Numbered from the stretch's first letter, positions 8,639 through 17,977 are shown. The stretch: DNA of 64,000 nt from Lachnospiraceae bacterium (GCA_003862155.1 QOUV01000004.1:1-64000), one strand, 5' to 3'. Notes: generated by a model from the letters alone, not told the origin. Numbers and translations are program-made.

Positions 8639-8964
8639 CGCGGCGCCGGAAATCTAAAAGCTCGATTCTCGCGTTTCAATACAGCCTCTTTGATTGCTCA
8701 AAAACTTACACGCCAGGATTATCGTTCTCAATATAGACTTACGCGGAGCCGGAAATCTACAAACACGATTCTCGCGTTTCAATACAGCCTCTTTTTTCGC
8801 CCAAAAACTTACACGCCAGGTTTATCGTTCTCAATATAGACTTACGCGGAGCCGGAAAACTAAAAGCTCGATTCTCGCGTTTCAATACAGCCTCTTTTTT
8901 CGCCCAAAAACTTACACGCCAGGTTTATCGTTCTCAATATAGACTTACGCGGAGCCGGAAAACT
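8639..8964. repeat. Three and a bit tandem 103-bp direct repeats
   Basis: Units begin at 8639, 8742, 8845 and 8948 (partial), spaced exactly 103 bases, starting CGCGGAGCCGGAAA. Each unit is itself two related halves of about 51 bases: one holds CTCGCGTTTCAATACAG, the other ATCGTTCTCAATATAGAC. Units 2 and 3 are nearly identical. Short frames run through but have no ribosome site. Similar 51-base units occur at 4590-4900 and, inverted, at 44090-44215. Confidence 0.85.
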
Positions 8965-9126
8965 TACATGACTTGTAGAAAATCGATGAGTAATGGTCTC
9001 ATTTTGAAACTCAAAAATACAGGCTTTAAGTTTTTCGACTCATTTTGCAAATATATTGAAAATGCCGAAAAGCACTTTAAGTTTTTGACTGCATTCCCTG
9101 TCAATATTGAAAATCCGGAAAGTCGA
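8965..9126. repeat. Linker with degenerate copies between two arrays
   Basis: Contains ACATGACTTGTAGAAAAT and two diverged copies of a segment with CTTTAAGTTTTT and ATTGAAAAT. The same sequence type follows the 51-base repeats at 4890-5000, showing that the two repeat regions share a common origin. Confidence 0.6.
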
Positions 9127-9558
9127 TTGTATAAATTTCGCCCCGCCAGGCTCTTTATTGAAAACCATCCGAACTACGGAGCCGGAAATCTGCAAGTATT
9201 GTATAAACTTCGCCCCGCCAGGCTCTCTATTGAAAACCATCCGAACTACGGAGCCGGAAATCTGCAAGTATTGTATAAACTTCGCCCCGCCAGGCTCTCT
9301 ATTGAAAACCATCCGAACCGCGGGGCCGGAAGTCTGCAAGGATTGTATAATCTTCGCCTCGCCAGGCTCTTTATTGAAAATCTTCCGAACTGCGGAGCCG
9401 GATGTCTGCAAGGTTTGTATAATCTTCGCCCCGCAAGGCTCTTTGTTGAAAATCATCCGAACTGCGGAGCCGGATGTCTGCAAGGATTGTATAATCTTCG
9501 CCCCGCATCGGCCTGTATTGATAAACGTCCGGACTGAGAAGCAGTCCATGGTCCCCTC
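9127..9558. repeat. Six tandem 72-bp direct repeats
   Basis: Units begin TTGTATAA at 9127, 9199, 9271, 9343, 9415 and 9487, spaced exactly 72 bases. The last diverges after about 9535. Each unit holds CTTCGCCCCGCCAGGCTC and, later, CGGAGCC, which can pair with GGCTC across a 25-base loop. The junction CGGAGCCGGAAATCTGCAAG matches the start of the 103-bp unit. As 72 is a multiple of three, several frames on both strands stay open, but none has coding character. Confidence 0.85.
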
Positions 9559-9605
9559 CTCCACGGGGCACAGGGACTTTCAGTGTTGGGATTCGTGGGA
9601 ATCAG

Positions 9606-9837
9606 CCAGAGCGGGTACGAATGAATGGCGTGCGAATGCTCGTTTTCCGTTGTGAAGGAGCGCGCTAGCTGCGGGCCGGTTGACCACCGTTCAAGCGAAA
9701 ACGCAATTGAAAAACGAACCACACTGCCAAAATATATCAAGCGTTTTCGCGCGTTTGGTCAGAGGCCCGCAAATAGGCGCGCGCGACTGAACAGGAAAAC
9801 GAGAACTGAGCACGACATACATTCGTGCCCGCTCCGG
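9606..9837. repeat. Long hairpin element C (232 bp)
   Basis: Same inner arms as A and D, in D's orientation: CGTTGTG then GCGCGCTAGCTGCGGGCC and GTTGACCACC on the left; GGTCAGAGGCCCGC, GGCGCGCGCG and CTGAACAGGAAAACG on the right. The outer stem is different in sequence (CCAGAGCGGGTACGAATG against CATTCGTGCCCGCTCCGG) yet still self-complementary. It lies between the 72-bp array and the 3' end of nupQ. Confidence 0.75.
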
Positions 9838-9888
9838 CATATCTCAGAATTCCTATGGCCCCTCAAATCAAGCGCACCATCCCGATAC

Positions 9889-10827
9889 TTACTTAGACTT
9901 TATATACGGCTTTCCGTTTGCTGCCGGAACACGACCAGCACCTACGAACAGGATCAGTACGAGGATAGTCACGATGTACGGAATCATCGAGAGGATGTTA
10001 GGCGATACAGTCGAACCCATAGCTGAAAGAACGGACTTGAGGCCGTTGCAGAGACCGAACAGAAGGCATCCGAGGAATGCGCCCTGCGGAGTGAATTTAC
10101 CAAAAATTACGGCTGCGATAGCGATAAAGCCCTGTCCTACGATGACAGTCGGACGGAACTGGGAAACAGTAGCTAGAGTTACGAAAGCTCCGCCAAGTCC
10201 AGCTAAAAATCCTGAGAGAAGTACGCAGGCATATCTTACTTTAAATACATCGATTCCGAGAGTCTCGCAGGCCTCCGGATGCTCGCCGGCTGCGCGGAGT
10301 CTCATACCGAAGCTCGTCTTGTAGAATACGAACCAGATAACAGCAACGAGGATAAAGCTTACCCATACTGCGGAATATGTTCCGAAAACGTTGTATCCGA
10401 AAGAACCGGATTTGAAGACACCCTTGAAAAGCTTAGGGATCTTGTACTCTGTCGGAAGTGAAGGTGTATCAGATGAGTTATCAAACATAGCCTTGCAGAG
10501 GAAAAGCGCAAGTCCAGGTCCGATGAAGTTTATTGCTGTACCGGCAATAGTCTGGTCAGCTCCGCAGGTAACGCAGGCAAATGCGTGGACGAGTCCAAGT
10601 ACCATTCCTGCGCATCCGCCGAGCAGGAATCCGATCCAGCCATTGTGAGTGTAGTAAGCTCCGACCGCACCGACAAAGGCGCCGATCGTCATCATTCCTT
10701 CGATACCGATGTTTACAACACCGCTTTTCTCTGAGAAAACTGATCCGAGCGCTGCCAGAAGAAGCGGCGGGGTGGAGATCAGCATACCACTTAAAATAAG
10801 TCCGAGGACATTTACAAATGTATCCAT
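9889..10827 (-). CDS. nupQ: Nucleoside ABC transporter permease NupQ-like
   Basis: Second transmembrane subunit of the nucleoside importer, 312 residues, BPD_transp_2 family with about eight to nine hydrophobic segments. The family motif is GSVFSEKSGVVNIGIEGMM at about 28-46, and a coupling region is near RAAGEHPEACETLGI. The start follows AAAGGAGG, three bases after the nupP stop. It is the last gene of the operon; 50 bases further on lies hairpin element C. Partners are NupP, the ATPase NupO and the binding protein BmpA. Confidence 0.92.
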   Translation of the reverse strand: MDTFVNVLGLILSGMLISTPPLLLAALGSVFSEKSGVVNIGIEGMMTIGAFVGAVGAYYTHNGWIGFLLGGCAGMVLGLVHAFACVTCGADQTIAGTAINFIGPGLALFLCKAMFDNSSDTPSLPTEYKIPKLFKGVFKSGSFGYNVFGTYSAVWVSFILVAVIWFVFYKTSFGMRLRAAGEHPEACETLGIDVFKVRYACVLLSGFLAGLGGAFVTLATVSQFRPTVIVGQGFIAIAAVIFGKFTPQGAFLGCLLFGLCNGLKSVLSAMGSTVSPNILSMIPYIVTILVLILFVGAGRVPAANGKPYIKSK

Positions 10828-10830
10828 TTT

Positions 10831-11925
10831 TCAGGCCTCCTTTGCTTCTGCAAGCTCTTTTGCCTTGTCGAGTTTCTTCTGCTGTACGCCTTTGATGATA
10901 CGTTTGAACAGAAGTGAAATTGCTATGAAGAAGATGATCGTTCCCATGATGATGTTTACGATCTCCTTCGGCGCGTTTACAAGTGTAAGCTTGTTACCGC
11001 CGTACTTCATGGCTCCATAGAAGAGTCCTGCAAAAATACATCCAATCGGGTCAGTTCCACCGATAAGTGCAACCGTGATTCCATCGAATCCGAAACTCTC
11101 CTGACCTGAGAACTGAGGAATACGGCCTGACATACCAAGTGTCTGGATAGCTCCGCCGATTCCAGCGAGCATTCCGGAGATAGCCATACTTGTCATGAAT
11201 ATTCTCGAAGATGAGATACCGCCGTACTCTGAAGCTGTCTTTGAAAGACCAACCGCACGGAGCTGATATCCGAATGTCGTCTTTTTTATTACAAACCAGA
11301 GAAGGATCGCACAGATCGTGGCGATGAAAAATCCTGCGTTTACCTCGGTGCATCCGGTAACCGGGATGAGTCCCTTGATTATCGTGCGTGCTGAGTCTTT
11401 AACGTTCTTTGTGGTCTCTATCGACTGGGCCTTTACACCTTTGTGCATTACTACGTAATTTGAAAGGTAGTAAGCGATCCAGTTGAACATGATGTACGAG
11501 AGGACTTCGTTGATTCCTCTCTTGATCTTCATGAGACCAACGACAGCTCCCCAGGCTGCTCCTGCTGCGGCTGCGGCAACGAAGCAGATCAGAGGGTGGA
11601 TTACAGGTGGGAAATTTCCAAAAATTCCAACGAGTACTGCTGCGAGTGAACCTACTACGAACTGGCCCTCGGCTCCGATATTGAATACGCCTGTCTTGAA
11701 TGAGAAGGCTACCGAAAGTCCTGTCATTATATAAGGTGCCGCATATACGAATGCGTATACTATATATTTCGGTCTTGAAAAAATGCCCTGGAAAAGCGTG
11801 CTGTACGTAAGTCCCGGGTCAATTCCGGCCGATACGAGAAGAATTGCTCCTACGAGGAATCCTACGATGATGGAAAGGATCACATAGATGAAATTTCCAT
11901 CCCAGATACTAACTTTAGTTTTCAT
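10831..11925 (-). CDS. nupP: Nucleoside ABC transporter permease NupP-like
   Basis: First transmembrane subunit of the importer, 364 residues, same family as NupQ. It has an N-terminal membrane segment (FIYVILSIIVGFLVGAILLV), the signature AFSFKTGVFNIGAEGQF and several further hydrophobic helices. The C-terminus is Lys/Glu-rich. The start follows CAGGAGG and overlaps the nupO 3' end by 11 bases, so translation is probably coupled. Confidence 0.92.
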   Translation of the reverse strand: MKTKVSIWDGNFIYVILSIIVGFLVGAILLVSAGIDPGLTYSTLFQGIFSRPKYIVYAFVYAAPYIMTGLSVAFSFKTGVFNIGAEGQFVVGSLAAVLVGIFGNFPPVIHPLICFVAAAAAGAAWGAVVGLMKIKRGINEVLSYIMFNWIAYYLSNYVVMHKGVKAQSIETTKNVKDSARTIIKGLIPVTGCTEVNAGFFIATICAILLWFVIKKTTFGYQLRAVGLSKTASEYGGISSSRIFMTSMAISGMLAGIGGAIQTLGMSGRIPQFSGQESFGFDGITVALIGGTDPIGCIFAGLFYGAMKYGGNKLTLVNAPKEIVNIIMGTIIFFIAISLLFKRIIKGVQQKKLDKAKELAEAKEA

Positions 11926-13462
11926 CTACTTTGCCTCCTGCCATCATAATACCGAGTTCCTTTTCATTGGCCTCGGAGCCCTTTACGGTACCATTTATCC
12001 TTCCGTCGAAGATAACGTCGATCCTGTCGGAAAGCGACATGATCTCGTCGAGCTCGAACGATACCAGAAGTACCGCTCTGCCCTTATTTCTCTGCTCTAC
12101 AAGGTACTTGTGCACGAATTCGATAGCTCCGACATCAAGACCTCTGGTCGGGTTCATTGCTATGAGGAGGTCCTTGTCATTTGTCACCTCACGCGCAATG
12201 ATAACTTTCTGCTGGTTTCCACCTGAAAGCTGTCTGGCAAGTCTCTTGCCGCAGCCCTTCGGCCTGATATCAAATTTATCAATGAGCTTGTCTGTAAACT
12301 TAGCGATGGCGTCTCTGTTCAGGATGCCGTGTTTTGAGAACTCCGGCTTGGCGTAGTTCTGAAGGATCATATTCTCTTCAACTGTGAAATCCATTACGAG
12401 GCCGTGCTTCTGGCGGTCCTCCGGAATAGATGAAACTCCGTCTTCGAAAATTTCCTTAGGTTTTTTATTGAAAATATCCTTGCCTTCGATAGTGATCTTT
12501 CCGGATTCAGCCTTCATAAGTCCTGTCAGTATCTCGACAAGCTCCGACTGTCCGTTTCCATCGACTCCGGCAAGTCCTACGATCTCGCCCTTGTGAACCT
12601 TTAAGTTCAGGCCGTTTAAAATCTCAACGCCTCTGTAGTCCTTGGCTTTGAGGTCCTCTACATCGAGTACGACCTCTCCCGGCTCCTGTTCCTTCTTGTC
12701 GACTTTGAACTGGACGTCTCTGCCGACCATCATCTCAGCGAGCTTGTTCTCATCGACTTTGTCGACCTCTACAGTGTCGACCATTTTACCCTGTCTGATG
12801 ATAGTACAGAAATCAGCTGCCTCTGTGATCTCCTTCAGCTTGTGAGTGATAAGGATAACGCTCTTGCCATCTTTTGTAAGGTTCTTGATGATCTCCATCA
12901 GCTCTGTGATCTCCTGAGGAGTAAGAGATGATGTAGGCTCATCGAGGATCAGATGTCTTGCGCCTCTGTAGAGCACTTTGAGAATCTCGACACGCTGCTG
13001 CATTCCTACAGAAATATCTTCGATCTTCGCATCCGGGTCTACTTTAAGACCGTATTTGTCGGAAAGCTCGACGATCTTCTTTCTGGCGCCGACCTTGTCG
13101 ACTACGATTCCCTTCTTCGGCTCCGCGCCGAGGATGATATTCTCGGTAACTGTAAATGGCTGGATCAGCATGAAGTGCTGGTGCACCATTCCGATTCCAA
13201 GCTTTATGGCTTCCTCAGGTCCATTGATCTTTACCGGCTTTCCGTCGATCTCAATTGATCCCTCATTCGGCTGATAAATTCCGTAGAGGACATTCATCAG
13301 CGTACTCTTTCCTGCTCCGTTCTCACCGAGGATAGCGTGTACCTCGCCCTTGTGAACGCACAGGTTGATGTGGTCGTTCGCCGTGAAATTGCCAAATCGT
13401 TTCACGATCCCTTTCATCCGGATAGCTTCTACGCTCATATCCGCATTACTGTCTTTTTTCAC
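11915..13462 (-). CDS. nupO: Nucleoside ABC transporter ATPase NupO-like
   Basis: Double ATP-binding subunit (515 residues) of the sugar/nucleoside importer class. The first domain has Walker A GENGAGKST, Walker B HLILDEP and the signature SVGMQQRVEI. The second has the typical degenerate Walker A GVDGNGQSE, the signature LSGGNQQKVI and IAMNPTRGLD. I place the start at a GTG (13462), because GAGAGG lies eight bases before it; the first ATG (13438) lacks a ribosome site. It lies 14 bases after yjjW, the point where transport genes meet the glycyl radical pair. Confidence 0.93.
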   Translation of the reverse strand: MKKDSNADMSVEAIRMKGIVKRFGNFTANDHINLCVHKGEVHAILGENGAGKSTLMNVLYGIYQPNEGSIEIDGKPVKINGPEEAIKLGIGMVHQHFMLIQPFTVTENIILGAEPKKGIVVDKVGARKKIVELSDKYGLKVDPDAKIEDISVGMQQRVEILKVLYRGARHLILDEPTSSLTPQEITELMEIIKNLTKDGKSVILITHKLKEITEAADFCTIIRQGKMVDTVEVDKVDENKLAEMMVGRDVQFKVDKKEQEPGEVVLDVEDLKAKDYRGVEILNGLNLKVHKGEIVGLAGVDGNGQSELVEILTGLMKAESGKITIEGKDIFNKKPKEIFEDGVSSIPEDRQKHGLVMDFTVEENMILQNYAKPEFSKHGILNRDAIAKFTDKLIDKFDIRPKGCGKRLARQLSGGNQQKVIIAREVTNDKDLLIAMNPTRGLDVGAIEFVHKYLVEQRNKGRAVLLVSFELDEIMSLSDRIDVIFDGRINGTVKGSEANEKELGIMMAGGKVDEN

Positions 13463-13476
13463 CGCATTTACCTCTC

Positions 13477-14313
13477 TTAGACTAATACAACGGTTTTAAC
13501 TCCAATACTCTCTGCCTTGATCTTCAGTTGATTCATGTAATCCTTCTTCGGAGGATTCATCTCTTTTGCATATTTCTCCCGAACTCCCATCGGCCGGTAC
13601 GTGATGATCTTGTACCTGACTTCCGGAAAATCCTTTATATACTCTGATACCCGGCTTATCGTTCCTTCGACATCAAAAAGCCCCGGAACCACCACAGTCC
13701 TTACTTCGTAGAGCTTGTGACGCTCCGCCAGGAACTTCAGGTTTTTAAGTACCATTTCATTTGAAAAATCTACGACCTTCGCGTGATCTTCCTTTGTCCA
13801 GCTCTTCACGTCGAGCATCACTCCGTCGCAGACTTTAAGAAGCCCCGGATCCTTTGAAAAATCGTAGCTTCCGTTCGAGTCGATAAGCGTCCCGAGCCCT
13901 GCATTTTTGCAAAGTGTAAACAGCTCCCGCAGAAAATCCGGATAAAAGGTGCACTCTCCGCCAGAAGTCGTGACTCCTCTGATATATGGGACCTGTTTTT
14001 TGATCTCTTCAAATGTCTCTTCAGGAGTCATCCACCTGATCCGTGGTGAAGCGTCGTGAGTGCAGGTCTTGATGCAGGTGTCGCAGGCTACACACTTCCT
14101 GTAGTCGAAAACCACCTTCCCATCTTCTATAGAAAGCGCCTTTGCCGGACACTTCGGAACGCAGTCGCCGCAGTCTGTGCAGAGCTTTCTGGTCTCAGGA
14201 TTGTGGCAGTAGCGGCAGTCAAAGTTGCATCCCTGAAGGAAGACTGCCGTCCTGTTGCCCGGCCCGTCGACCGAAGAGAACGGGATGATCTTGTTCACCG
14301 GGTATCTCTCCAT
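13477..14313 (-). CDS. yjjW: YjjW-family glycyl radical enzyme activase
   Basis: Radical SAM protein of 278 residues that should install the glycyl radical on YjjI. The radical-SAM cluster motif is CNFDCRYC (about 30-37). It is followed by a ferredoxin-like insert with two four-Cys clusters (CTDCGDCVPKC and CVACDTCIKTC), as in PflA-type activases of the YjjW group. TSGGE follows, then a SAM-binding C-terminal half. I prefer the ATG at 14313 (AAAGGA about 11 bases upstream); a TTG at 14340 would add nine residues. It lies 28 bases after yjjI. In E. coli the homologous pair sits next to the deo operon, matching the nucleoside context here. Confidence 0.9.
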   Translation of the reverse strand: MERYPVNKIIPFSSVDGPGNRTAVFLQGCNFDCRYCHNPETRKLCTDCGDCVPKCPAKALSIEDGKVVFDYRKCVACDTCIKTCTHDASPRIRWMTPEETFEEIKKQVPYIRGVTTSGGECTFYPDFLRELFTLCKNAGLGTLIDSNGSYDFSKDPGLLKVCDGVMLDVKSWTKEDHAKVVDFSNEMVLKNLKFLAERHKLYEVRTVVVPGLFDVEGTISRVSEYIKDFPEVRYKIITYRPMGVREKYAKEMNPPKKDYMNQLKIKAESIGVKTVVLV

Positions 14314-14341
14314 TTTTCTCACATTCCTTTCGATGGCCAAT

Positions 14342-15889
14342 TTATCTTACTTTCCTCTCGAGAATGTGGCCGTTGTGCTTGGCACCCATTCCAAGTGCTG
14401 TGGTATCCTGCATAACGTTCTCACCGTTCTCAAGCTTTTCGATCTCTGACTTCTTTACGAGATAGCCCGTGATCCTGATGACATCTGAATCCGATGCGTA
14501 GAACGAAAGGTATCTGAGACCGTCCTTGAATGCGCCCTTTATGATGTCAAGCAGATAATCCGTGTTCTTGTGAACTGTCGTATCGATCGGGAAAATGTCT
14601 CCTGTGCCTGCAGGGAAATACTTGTGGAATCTTGAAAGAACCCTCAGGTGATCGATCATCTCATCCGGCTCCTCGCCGATCGGGATTCTGGTTCCAGGTG
14701 TGACATCGATATCCGATGCGATACCGACCTGTGCGTGAAGAAGATAGTGTCCTCCGGTAGCTTCGCAATAAGGCGCCTCGTGGTTGTTGTTGAAATCATT
14801 GATAATATCCATGATCTCGACTCCGAGGTCATCAGCTTCCTTCGAATGTCCGAAGCGGACGCCCTTCTTACCCTCTTTTTCCATAAGGATGTTTACAGCG
14901 TCTGCAAGTCCTACGAGGCCGTACATTCCGGTGAACTTCTCCCTGTGGATCAGGCCTTCCTTCGCGAGGAAGTTGTTCTCGAAGAATCCGCTCTCCTCAA
15001 CGATGAACTTCACTCTGGCATCCATATATCTGGCCTGGATATCGAGCACATATGGAAGGACATTTTTCTTAAAGTCTTCTATGTTTTTCGCTCTCTTGGC
15101 AATATTTCCAAGGATGAGTCTTACAAGTGTGTAGGATCCGCCGCCGTATTTGAGTCCGTTGTAGCAGCTGGCGATAACATAGTCCTCGCCAAGGTCGTTT
15201 ACGAACATCTTGTGATTTGCGAACGAAGGCTTTGCCGACTTAAGTGTCGTCTCGATTCCCTGGATTGCGAAATCGTCCGGTGTAATATCCGGATCGTACT
15301 TCATCGTAACGTTCGGCACTGTATCGCAGGTCTCTGCGACTGCCTTCATAATGATGCGTCCAGCTCTCGTAGCCTCTGGTCCGATATTCGAATGGCAGAA
15401 TGAATCGAGGATCGTTCTGTCCATGTGGATCAGGAACATCTTCGTAAGCTTGAGTGCTGTCTCGTCATCCACATCCTTCATATAAGGATCGAGGAGCTTA
15501 TCAAGTGCTCCGACATATACCGGGAAATTCGTAACTGAAGGTACATTTTTGTAAATAATAAGCAGGTTGTTCATGGCCTCAAGCAGGTCGTGCGCCGGCT
15601 CAAGCCTTAAAAAGCTGCTTCCCTCTCTTAAAAATTTCTCGTAATCCGGGATAATATAACGCGGTCTAAGCGGTGCATGTCCCTCACTCAGGTCGCAGAT
15701 GCACTGTTTGTCGATCGGCGCATTTAATAACTCATCGAGCCCTTCCGGCAGGTCTAATACTTCAAGAAGTGAATCGGCCAGATTTGCCATCGTAGCCACT
15801 TTCTGCTCATGTGTGAGCGTAGGGCTTTTGACCGTCTCAAGCATCTGATCTCTTGTACTGTTCACTCTATCCATGCTGATATCACGCAT
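14342..15889 (-). CDS. yjjI: YjjI-family glycyl radical enzyme
   Basis: Predicted oxygen-sensitive glycyl radical enzyme (DUF3029/YjjI), 515 residues, close to the 516 of E. coli YjjI. The radical Gly is most likely in VIRITGYLV near the C-terminus (about residue 470). The candidate active-site Cys is in IASCYNGLKYGGG. The start at 15889 is chosen for the AGGAG ten bases upstream and for length; the frame extends 24 codons further without support. The substrate of the family is not established as far as I know. Its place between a nucleoside-binding protein gene and the importer genes, with udp first, argues for a nucleoside- or deoxyribose-derived substrate; this is inference. Confidence 0.9.
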   Translation of the reverse strand: MRDISMDRVNSTRDQMLETVKSPTLTHEQKVATMANLADSLLEVLDLPEGLDELLNAPIDKQCICDLSEGHAPLRPRYIIPDYEKFLREGSSFLRLEPAHDLLEAMNNLLIIYKNVPSVTNFPVYVGALDKLLDPYMKDVDDETALKLTKMFLIHMDRTILDSFCHSNIGPEATRAGRIIMKAVAETCDTVPNVTMKYDPDITPDDFAIQGIETTLKSAKPSFANHKMFVNDLGEDYVIASCYNGLKYGGGSYTLVRLILGNIAKRAKNIEDFKKNVLPYVLDIQARYMDARVKFIVEESGFFENNFLAKEGLIHREKFTGMYGLVGLADAVNILMEKEGKKGVRFGHSKEADDLGVEIMDIINDFNNNHEAPYCEATGGHYLLHAQVGIASDIDVTPGTRIPIGEEPDEMIDHLRVLSRFHKYFPAGTGDIFPIDTTVHKNTDYLLDIIKGAFKDGLRYLSFYASDSDVIRITGYLVKKSEIEKLENGENVMQDTTALGMGAKHNGHILERKVR

Positions 15890-15981
15890 ACTATTAAATC
15901 TCCTGTTTTCCCTTTTATAGTGGAAGAGCCCCGAGCCAGGTAATGTGACTCGAGACTCCAAAATAATTTATAGCTTTTTAA

Positions 15982-17061
15982 TTATTTGATGGTGTAAATA
16001 CCCTTGCCGTATTTGCTCTCGAAATCAGATCTGGTCTTTGGAACTGTGATCTTTCCATCGAGGATCTGCTGCTTAACTTCCTTAACCTGCTTTAATACAT
16101 CCGGGTCAAGGTTCTTAGTTGTAGGAGCGATATCAACGCCGCCGTCCTTAAGTGAGAACTTCTCAACGCCGCCCTTTACCTTGCCTTCTACTGTATCCTT
16201 GGCAACTGCGTAAACTGCGTTATCAACTCTCTTCATAGCTGATGTAAGGATGGTCTTTGGTGCGATATGATACTGGTCTGAGTCAACACCGATAGCCCAG
16301 ATTCCTGCTTCCTTGCAGGCATCGATAACACCAAGTCCTGTGCCGCCTGCTGCCTGGAAGATGATATCTGCGCCTGCTGTGATCATAGCGTTGGCATCTG
16401 ACTTTCCGGCTGCTGTATCTGCGAAGCTGTTAGCGTTTGCAAGCTGGATCTTAATCTTCTTTCCTGCTTTCTTTCCAGCATCGAGAACACCTGAGCAGTA
16501 ACCAAATCCGAACTCGTTCATAGTATCTGTAGACTGACCGATAACGAATCCGACGTTATTCTTCTTTGTAGTAAGTCCTGCTGCATAACCTACAAGGTAA
16601 GAAGACTGTGATGCCTCGAAAATAAGTGAGGTAACGTTCTTCATGCTTGCAAGTGATGAATCATCGACAATAGCGAACTTCTGGTCCGGGTTTGCTGTAG
16701 CCTCTTCCTTTAAGGCATTAGCAAGTGCATATCCGATGCAGATGATCATGTCGTAGTTGCCATCGATGAATGTCTCGATGTTTGGCTTGTAGTCTGCATC
16801 TGTCTTAGACTCAAGATACTTGGCCTGGATCCCGAGATCCTTCTGAGCCTTCTGAAGGCCTTCCCAGGCTGACTGGTTGAATGAACCGTCGTTTACGCCG
16901 CCGACATCAGTTACGATACCGACCTTAATGCTCGATGCCTTCTTGGCTGAACCTGATGCTGCTCCGCTTCCGCTCTTGGAAGCTGTTCCTGATCCGCAGG
17001 CTGCAAGTGACAGTGTCATCGCTCCTGCGAGAACAAGTGCTGCAATTCTTTTAAGTTTCAT
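15982..17061 (-). CDS. bmpA: BMP-family nucleoside-binding lipoprotein
   Basis: Substrate-binding lipoprotein of the Nup importer, 359 residues, anchored outside the membrane. The signal peptide ends in the lipobox LAAC, followed by a Gly/Ser/Ala-rich linker. The Bmp/PnrA domain begins IKVGIVTDVGGVNDGSFNQS, with the nucleoside-contacting stretch GVNDGSFNQ, and later has QAAGGTGLG and IGVDSDQYH, all typical of nucleoside-specific members. The start follows AAAGGAGG. It lies 92 bases ahead of yjjI and 28 after udp. Confidence 0.94.
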   Translation of the reverse strand: MKLKRIAALVLAGAMTLSLAACGSGTASKSGSGAASGSAKKASSIKVGIVTDVGGVNDGSFNQSAWEGLQKAQKDLGIQAKYLESKTDADYKPNIETFIDGNYDMIICIGYALANALKEEATANPDQKFAIVDDSSLASMKNVTSLIFEASQSSYLVGYAAGLTTKKNNVGFVIGQSTDTMNEFGFGYCSGVLDAGKKAGKKIKIQLANANSFADTAAGKSDANAMITAGADIIFQAAGGTGLGVIDACKEAGIWAIGVDSDQYHIAPKTILTSAMKRVDNAVYAVAKDTVEGKVKGGVEKFSLKDGGVDIAPTTKNLDPDVLKQVKEVKQQILDGKITVPKTRSDFESKYGKGIYTIK

Positions 17062-17089
17062 CTGACAAATCCTCCTTTATTAATAATTG

Positions 17090-17875
17090 TCAGTTTCTGG
17101 CAGATTTTTCTGCCTGTATCATGAGCCTGATAGCTTCAACAGCTGTACGGATGGCCCCCTCCGTATCATGCACCTGTGTGTTGGAAAGGCCTTTCGCGGC
17201 TCTTTCCTGGTTCGCGATCGCAAGAAAACACGAACCACATCTGACGCCTCTGGCGGCTGCTACTGTAAAAAGCGCCGCCGACTCCATCTCCGATGCCAGA
17301 GTCCCGAGCTTCATCCACGCGTCCCATTTGTTGATCAGCTCATATCCGACCGGCATCTTCTCCGGCTCGTGCTGTCCATAAAACGCGTCCTTGCACTCGA
17401 CAACTCCAAGATGGTATGTCTCTTTGAGGTTCTCTGCTGCCTGCTTCAAGGCTGCCGTCACGTCAAAATCCGCCACTGCCGGGAACTCGATCGGAGCGTA
17501 CTCCTTGCTGGTCCCTTCCATTCTGATGGCGCCGGTCGCAATGACCAAGTCTCCGCCTTTGACGTCGAGCTGCATCCCTCCGCAGGTGCCAACTCTGATA
17601 AAAGTATCTGCTCCACAGTGGATCAGCTCTTCCATAGCTATGGAAGCAGAAGGACCACCAACTCCAGTCGAAGTAACGCTGACCTTCTCACCGTCCAGCG
17701 TTCCAGTATAGGTCGTGAATTCTCTGTTCGACGCTACAAAATGCGCATCATCAAAGTTCTTCGCGATCTTCTCGCATCTTCCCGGATCTCCCGGAAGGAT
17801 AACGTACTTACCGACTTCTCCGGCACCAACGCCTATGTGGTATTCCTTACCTGCACCTTCTGTGTAATCGATCAT
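17090..17875 (-). CDS. udp: Uridine phosphorylase
   Basis: Cytosolic nucleoside phosphorylase of the NP-I hexameric class, 261 residues, splitting uridine (and probably deoxyuridine) with phosphate. Motifs are [13 protein letters not shown] (phosphate site), [20 protein letters not shown], then KDAFYGQ and ASEMESAAL, which holds the ribose-binding Glu-Met-Glu. The start follows AGAGGA. It is first in the seven-gene udp-bmpA-yjjI-yjjW-nupOPQ operon, behind a strong promoter at 17978-18006. Confidence 0.92.
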   Translation of the reverse strand: MIDYTEGAGKEYHIGVGAGEVGKYVILPGDPGRCEKIAKNFDDAHFVASNREFTTYTGTLDGEKVSVTSTGVGGPSASIAMEELIHCGADTFIRVGTCGGMQLDVKGGDLVIATGAIRMEGTSKEYAPIEFPAVADFDVTAALKQAAENLKETYHLGVVECKDAFYGQHEPEKMPVGYELINKWDAWMKLGTLASEMESAALFTVAAARGVRCGSCFLAIANQERAAKGLSNTQVHDTEGAIRTAVEAIRLMIQAEKSARN

Positions 17876-17977
17876 ACACTTCTTCCTCTCGTCTAAAAGT
17901 AGCCTAAGCTTTTCTCTATAAGAGCACTATACTTCTATTGCAGCCGCTCAAAAAGGACATTTGACATCTTTATCGCA

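Noticed and set aside
8968-9655. Proteins of 170-190 residues encoded across the 72-bp repeats on both strands
   Set aside because: The frames are open only because 72 is a multiple of three. Several frames on both strands are open at once, there is no suitable ribosome site, and composition is not protein-like.
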